A stretch of 35,291 nucleotides of DNA from NCBI RefSeq assembly GCF_003576315.1, contig NZ_QWFZ01000019.1:1-35291 (forward strand). The letters are read 5' to 3'. Made by a program: the position numbers and the translations under genes. The notes below the pieces were generated by a model that had not been told where the DNA came from, did not search any database, and saw nothing but the letters and a program-made list of their open reading frames with translations. Numbering within the stretch: the first letter of the stretch is position 1; the number at the start of each line of letters is the position of its first letter. Origin of the DNA: Henriciella mobilis (GTDB lineage Bacteria > Pseudomonadota > Alphaproteobacteria > Caulobacterales > Hyphomonadaceae). This document shows, piece after piece, positions 31,101 to 35,291 of the stretch.

Positions 31101-31587
31101 GACCCGCCTCCTCTTTTGTGCTTCGGTCGGGTGCAGGTACGTGCAGTCGCTCTAGCTCTGCCTCAGAGAAGAAATCGCTAGCGCCTGCAACCACTTCGTC
31201 GACTGCGGTTTGAAGGCTGCGTTTTCCAGATTGAAGATCGCGTCCCAATTGTTCGAGGAACTGATCGAATTGCTCTTCACCCTTGGCGCGGGCGACATCC
31301 AACTGGCTCGATGGCAGTTGCGGCGTCACCATCAGGAAGTATCTTATGTAAAGCGCGAGCGTTTCGCCGTGGACGGTATCTTTCTGCTCGAGCCGATCTA
31401 ACTGCCGTGACAAGCGATCTAATCTTCGCGCAAAAACGGCTTCGCGCTCATTCTCTTTATTCCCGCTCAGATATTCAGTGAGCGCGTCATCAACGATGCC
31501 GCAAAGACTATATCCGGGACGTTTCGCAAGCTCATGCAAGCGCGCAAAATTGAGGTCTGAAACATAGGTGTGGATTCTGGGCTTCAT
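31093..31587 (-). CDS. CopG-like ribbon-helix-helix protein between traG and trbB
   Basis: A 164-residue protein. The first 45 residues (MKPRIHTYVSDLNFARLHEL, then GIVDDALTEYLSG) suit a ribbon-helix-helix DNA-binding domain. The rest is helical, with a likely coiled coil at 50-75 (FARRLDRLSRQLDRLEQKD). In alphaproteobacterial trb elements a CopG-type gene usually lies here; it may regulate transfer or contact TraG. It overlaps traG and trbB, so it is co-translated with both. Confidence 0.8.
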   Translation of the reverse strand: MKPRIHTYVSDLNFARLHELAKRPGYSLCGIVDDALTEYLSGNKENEREAVFARRLDRLSRQLDRLEQKDTVHGETLALYIRYFLMVTPQLPSSQLDVARAKGEEQFDQFLEQLGRDLQSGKRSLQTAVDEVVAGASDFFSEAELERLHVPAPDRSTKEEAGHA

Positions 31588-33569
31588 CGCTCCCTCCCCT
31601 GCAACAGCCTCGCAGTGGTGAGTTCGTCGAAGGCATCTGCTTCAGCCAAATCCTTCCCAAAGAGCGTACGTTGCTTGGATACCTCGTGCTCCTCACTCTC
31701 TTGCTCAGTCTCATCTGTCGGTTCGGCTTCAGGAGCGACGTTTGGGTCTTTCTCCAAACGTGGTGTCTGTTCATGCCCGCCCGTATCGTCATCGGAGGGC
31801 ATCAGATCTTCGTGCACGTAAGCCCTCACACCATCCCACCGAGTGGGCAGTTGCGCTTCTGGATTGGAATTAGACTGCGCGGGATCAATTTCAGGCAGAA
31901 TGCGCTCAGTGAAGTTGCGATCTTCATAGTAGCGTAGCTTCTTTGCGCGTACCGGCGGGGCACCGGCGACCATGATAATCTCATCATCCGGCGGCAGCTG
32001 CATGACTTCGCCTGGCGTTAGCAATTGCCGCGCGGTTTCCTGACGCGAGACCATCACATGGCTGAGCCACGGTGCCAGCCTGTGACCGGCATAATTCTTC
32101 ATCGCTCGCAGTTCTGTTGTGGACCCAAGCGCGTCAGAAATACGTTTGGCCGTGCGTTCATCATTGCTGGCGAACGCAACCCGGACATGACAATTGTCGA
32201 GAATGGCATTGTCGGGCCCGTAGGCTTTGGCGATTTGGTTCAATGACTGAGCGATCAGGAATGCGCGAAGTCCATAACCCGCCATATATCCAAGGCTCGT
32301 TTCAAAGAAGTCGAGCCGTCCAAGAGCCGGGAACTCGTCCAGCATGAGCAACACTTGGCGCTTTTCAATCGTAGGCGCGGCATGTTCCTCTGTGAGTCGC
32401 CGCCCAATTTGGTTCAGCATTAAGCGAACCAATGGACGTGTTCGTGAAATATCAGAGGGCGGCACGACGAGATAAAGGGACAGTGGCTGTTTGCCCTTCA
32501 CAAGATCGTCGATGCGGAAGTCACATGTCGATATTGCCCGCGCCACGGTTGGGTCACGATAAAGCGATAAAAAGCTGAGCGCGGTAGAAAGAACACCAGA
32601 GCGTTCATTCTCGGATTTGTTGAGCAATTCACGAGCTGATTGAGCGACGGTTGGATGAACCCTCGGCGCTTCATCGGTACCGAGGTGGTCGGTGTGCAGC
32701 ATCAATTCCAACGTGTCGCGGAAACTTCTTTCTGGGTGCGCAAGCAGATGCGCAACGCCAGCAAGAGACTTCTGTTCCTCAGCATAAAGGACGTGAAGGA
32801 TAGCCCCGACGAGCAGCGCATGGGCTGTCTTGTCCCAATGGTTGCGGCGGTCTAGCCCGCCTTCTGGGTCGACCAGAATGTCAGCGATATTTTGAACATC
32901 ACGAACTTCGTTTTGGCCCTTGCGTACTTCCAGAATCGGATTGTATCGGAGCGTCGCCGGGTGGGTCGGGTCAAAGCGCACGACGCGAGAGAATTTAGAA
33001 CGCCACGCCGAGGTAAGCTGCCAGTTTTCCCCTTTGATATCGTGGATCACTGCAGATTGCTGCCAAGACAGCAATGTCGGGATTACGAGACCCACACCCT
33101 TACCGGAGCGGGTCGGAGCGAAAGCCATAATATGTTCTGGCCCATCATGGCGCAGATAAGCTCCCGGCAATTGTCCAAGGAAGACACCATCATTGGTAAG
33201 CAGGCCTGCACGGCGAATCTCGCTACGCTTCGCCCAGCGCGAAGACCCGTAGGTCGTGACGTTTTTTGATTCTCGCGATCGAAGCACAGCCCCGACCACG
33301 GCAGCAAAGAGCCCGATCACACCGCCCGAGCCAGCAATCAGCCCAGCTCGGTCAAAGGTCTCCGGCGCGTAAGCTTCAAAGGAGTACCACCAGGCGAAGA
33401 AACGCCACGGCTGATAAATTGGTGTATCGCCGAAAACAAACCAAGGCTCACCAAGGCGCGGTGAATAGGCAAGCTGCTCAGCTGTCCACTGCGCCGCATA
33501 CCACACACCACAAACAGCGATGCAGAGAACGAGCAAAACTTGCCAGAAGATGGTCGTGGTCAGTTTCAT
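31584..33569 (-). CDS. traG: Type IV coupling protein TraG (VirD4-like)
   Basis: A 661-residue coupling protein that brings the relaxase-DNA complex to the channel. Two N-terminal membrane segments (about 8-28 and 74-96) precede the ATPase domain, with Walker A APTRSGKGVG at 151-160 and Walker B VLLMLDEFPALGRL. IAQSLNQIAKAYG follows. The acidic tail after about 590 is variable. It is the first gene of the transfer operon; upstream lie 167 bases and then the insertion sequence. No relaxase gene is inside the window. Confidence 0.97.
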   Translation of the reverse strand: MKLTTTIFWQVLLVLCIAVCGVWYAAQWTAEQLAYSPRLGEPWFVFGDTPIYQPWRFFAWWYSFEAYAPETFDRAGLIAGSGGVIGLFAAVVGAVLRSRESKNVTTYGSSRWAKRSEIRRAGLLTNDGVFLGQLPGAYLRHDGPEHIMAFAPTRSGKGVGLVIPTLLSWQQSAVIHDIKGENWQLTSAWRSKFSRVVRFDPTHPATLRYNPILEVRKGQNEVRDVQNIADILVDPEGGLDRRNHWDKTAHALLVGAILHVLYAEEQKSLAGVAHLLAHPERSFRDTLELMLHTDHLGTDEAPRVHPTVAQSARELLNKSENERSGVLSTALSFLSLYRDPTVARAISTCDFRIDDLVKGKQPLSLYLVVPPSDISRTRPLVRLMLNQIGRRLTEEHAAPTIEKRQVLLMLDEFPALGRLDFFETSLGYMAGYGLRAFLIAQSLNQIAKAYGPDNAILDNCHVRVAFASNDERTAKRISDALGSTTELRAMKNYAGHRLAPWLSHVMVSRQETARQLLTPGEVMQLPPDDEIIMVAGAPPVRAKKLRYYEDRNFTERILPEIDPAQSNSNPEAQLPTRWDGVRAYVHEDLMPSDDDTGGHEQTPRLEKDPNVAPEAEPTDETEQESEEHEVSKQRTLFGKDLAEADAFDELTTARLLQGRER

Positions 33570-33736
33570 GCCCTAAGGCTGAAACAAAGGACACCTTGCT
33601 GACTAGGCAGATAATCGAGTCTTATCGAGACACAAAAGGCACGAAATCGACCCTGCGGGAACTCCTAAGAACCATCGTGATAGATGAAGAATTTCGATGC
33701 CGGAAGGATGAGGCAAACGTCTTAGATGGGGCAATT
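33570..33736 (+). other. Short gap between traG and the insertion sequence, with a possible gene remnant
   Basis: This gap should hold the traG promoter on the minus strand. On the plus strand an open frame that begins inside traG runs through it and ends within the insertion element at 33775. Its peptide here includes RQIIESYRDTKGTKSTL followed by LRTIVIDEEFRC, which looks like natural protein sequence. It could be the 3' remnant of a gene cut by the element, but no start or homology can be shown. Confidence 0.3.
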
Positions 33737-33750
33737 CTGTTGAAAAACTC
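33737..33750 (+). repeat. Left terminal inverted repeat of the IS1182-like element
   Basis: CTGTTGAAAAACTC matches, in inverse orientation, 35263-35276. The match is exact over 14 bases and then stops. No clear target-site duplication flanks the pair. Confidence 0.8.
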
Positions 33751-33829
33751 GCGGCTACTTTCGGCAGTCTTTTGACCTAGCTTTTTATAATGGCCTATTT
33801 CTTCGGGGTGCTCGCTTCAATTGGCCGTT

Positions 33830-35203
33830 CTAAGCGGCGTTTTGGAGAGTGGCAGACGGTTTGGTGGCGTATTTGGCGAGTTTTCTAAGGTTTTGAGTTG
33901 TTGCGGCGAGAAGAAATTCGTCATTGGCCCCAGTAGGGCCTCGCAACCTTAATCGTCGGAAGCGATGTTGGCACTTCAAGTGCGCGAAGCTCATCTCGAC
34001 CTTCTTTCGATCCCGTCTCGATTGTTCATATTCATGCGTTCCGCGTAATCGTTTCACCTTATCGCGGGCATGTTCGTAGATGGACCGACTGACTTTTCGG
34101 AACGGCGCAGATGGACAGCAATTGGATTTGAGGGGACAAACGGCGCAATCGGTATTTCGCGACCGATACATTCTGCGATTATCTTTCGAGATGCCAGAGC
34201 GCGGTGTTTTGTAGTTTCTCCAGAACTGACGCAGCTCCTTTCCAGCAGGACACGTGAAGACGTCTCGGTCTTCGTGATACTGGAAGTCTTTGATGGTAAA
34301 GTTTGTCGTTGGTGCGCCTGGGGTCTCGAAGAGCGCGACATGCGGCTCGATTTGTTTCTCATCGACCATCCAGCCCAGCATTTCCGCTGAGCCGTAAGCA
34401 GCATCTCCCATCAGGCGTCTTGGCTTGAGCCCAAACCGATCTTCGGTTCGGTCGATCATGATCTTGGCCGCTTCAACCTCGGCTTTGCGATAAGCGGGTG
34501 TTGGCTCAACATCGACGATGACGGATGTCTCGACATCCAGGAGATAGTTGGTTGCCCAGGTGAAACGGGCCTGTCCGCCAATTGCAGCCGTCCACCGTGC
34601 CGTCGGATCCGTGAGCGAGATCTTCTTGCGTGGCGCACCATCCTGATCGATCGCATCAAGATATTCGGTAACTGGTCTCGACGCGATCTTCGGATCAGAC
34701 CAATCAATCGGCTCACCCGCCTCGACGGCATGATCCTCACTCGCATCGGCGCGGATCATGCTGGCATCAACCGCAAAGCCTTCGCCTTTGACGAGACCTT
34801 CCGACATGCAGCTGAACACGACCTGCTCGAACAATTTCCGGAAGAGATCACTCTCACGGAACCTGCCATGACGTGCCTTAGAAAACGTCGAGTGATTGGG
34901 GACACGGTCCTCAATGCCCAGCTTACAGAACCATCGATAGGCAAGGTTCAAATGAACCTCTTCACACAAACGACGTTCAGATCGGATGCCATAGCAGTAT
35001 CCAACAATCAGCATCCGGCACATCAGTTCCGGATCAACCGATGGTCGTCCCGTGTGACTATAGAAGGGCTTCAGGTGCGCCCGGATATCATCGAAATCGA
35101 GGAACCGATCAATCTTTCTAACCAAGTGATCCGCCGGAACCATCTTATCCAGTGAGAACTCATAGAACAGCTTTGCAGCGTCTTCTTCCAATCGTCCCAT
35201 CAT
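33830..35203 (-). CDS. IS1182-family-like transposase (DDE type)
   Basis: A 457-residue transposase. The N-terminal domain (DHLVRKIDRFLDFDDI, GRPSVDPELMCRMLIVGYCYG) precedes the DDE catalytic core with VDASMIRAD (first Asp) and MGDAAYGS (second Asp). A cysteine-rich insert (TCPAGKEL, then CAVCPLKSNCC) and the C-terminal KKVEMSFAHLKCQHRFRRLR (Glu) complete it. The frame is intact, so it may be active. It starts at one of two adjacent Met codons; GTG or ATG upstream is not needed. Confidence 0.92.
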   Translation of the reverse strand: MMGRLEEDAAKLFYEFSLDKMVPADHLVRKIDRFLDFDDIRAHLKPFYSHTGRPSVDPELMCRMLIVGYCYGIRSERRLCEEVHLNLAYRWFCKLGIEDRVPNHSTFSKARHGRFRESDLFRKLFEQVVFSCMSEGLVKGEGFAVDASMIRADASEDHAVEAGEPIDWSDPKIASRPVTEYLDAIDQDGAPRKKISLTDPTARWTAAIGGQARFTWATNYLLDVETSVIVDVEPTPAYRKAEVEAAKIMIDRTEDRFGLKPRRLMGDAAYGSAEMLGWMVDEKQIEPHVALFETPGAPTTNFTIKDFQYHEDRDVFTCPAGKELRQFWRNYKTPRSGISKDNRRMYRSRNTDCAVCPLKSNCCPSAPFRKVSRSIYEHARDKVKRLRGTHEYEQSRRDRKKVEMSFAHLKCQHRFRRLRLRGPTGANDEFLLAATTQNLRKLAKYATKPSATLQNAA

Positions 35204-35262
35204 CGCGCATCTCCTCGATCTGCACGAAAATCACTGAATCAGAATTCGCCCATTTTGACTCG

Positions 35263-35276
35263 GAGTTTTTCAACAG
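35263..35276 (-). repeat. Right terminal inverted repeat of the IS1182-like element
   Basis: GAGTTTTTCAACAG is the exact inverse of 33737-33750. The 15 bases to the window end (35277-35291) hold nothing that can be assigned. Confidence 0.8.
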
Positions 35277-35291
35277 TATCGGGCGAGTTTA

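Larger units (their letters stand above)
33737..35276 (-). mobile_element. IS1182-family-like insertion sequence, about 1.54 kb
   Basis: One transposase gene lies between exact 14-base inverted repeats, giving a 1540-base element of normal size for the family. It sits just upstream of traG. Flanking bases AATT (left) and TATC (right) do not form an obvious duplication, so an ancient insertion or recombination between copies is possible. Confidence 0.85.

Noticed and set aside
1..35291. CRISPR array, tRNA, rRNA or riboswitch
   Set aside because: No regularly spaced repeats, no cloverleaf-like or rRNA-like sequence and no recognised riboswitch core were seen on reading through; a covariance search would be needed to be certain.

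Overview
The window looks like an accessory region of an alphaproteobacterial chromosome or large plasmid. The evidence is the trb-type conjugation block with its usual alphaproteobacterial companions (CopG-like protein between traG and trbB, DUF2274, DUF736, a DUF6499/DUF2285 regulator) and an IS1182-type transposase. Species cannot be named from the sequence alone.

Region 1 (48-2115): a plus-strand sterol-desaturase-family membrane protein converges on a minus-strand trio: an exported DsrE-like protein, an exported single-domain rhodanese and an ICMT-like membrane methyltransferase.

Region 2 (2381-16794, all minus strand) is one long H2-uptake cluster. In transcription order it holds hupS, hupL, two paralogous four-cysteine proteins, hupW, a small conserved ORF, an intrinsic terminator/attenuator, a TPR protein, two tiny membrane proteins, a NifU-Rieske fusion, an NHL propeller, hypF, hypC, hypD, hypE, a nickel permease, hypA and hypB. 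Stops and starts overlap almost throughout. HupS and HupL are of the cyanobacterial group 2a type, the branch that includes mycobacterial Huc. The block TPR/small membrane proteins/NifU-Rieske/NHL/hypF resembles the extended hyp operon of Nostoc. No Tat signal is visible on HupS and no cytochrome b gene is present, so H2 oxidation is probably cytoplasmic, with electrons leaving through the accessory Fe-S and membrane proteins. HypA lacks its zinc-ribbon domain.

Region 3 (16795-20253): a 396-base hupS upstream region with several inverted repeats, a free-standing zinc-ribbon protein, an NtrC-family regulator (HupR/HoxA type) whose GAFTGA loop reads GGFPGA, and a divergent DUF3422 membrane protein.

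Region 4 (20387-33569, all minus): a P-type (trb) conjugative type IV secretion module, traG - copG-like - trbB C D E J L F G I - DUF2274 - DUF736 - DUF2285 regulator, typical of integrative and conjugative elements. By eye it is more GC-rich than the hydrogenase region. Region 5 (33737-35276): an apparently complete IS1182-like element with 14-bp terminal inverted repeats. No relaxase, integrase or att site is visible. Whether the hydrogenase cluster is cargo of the conjugative element is an inference from adjacency.
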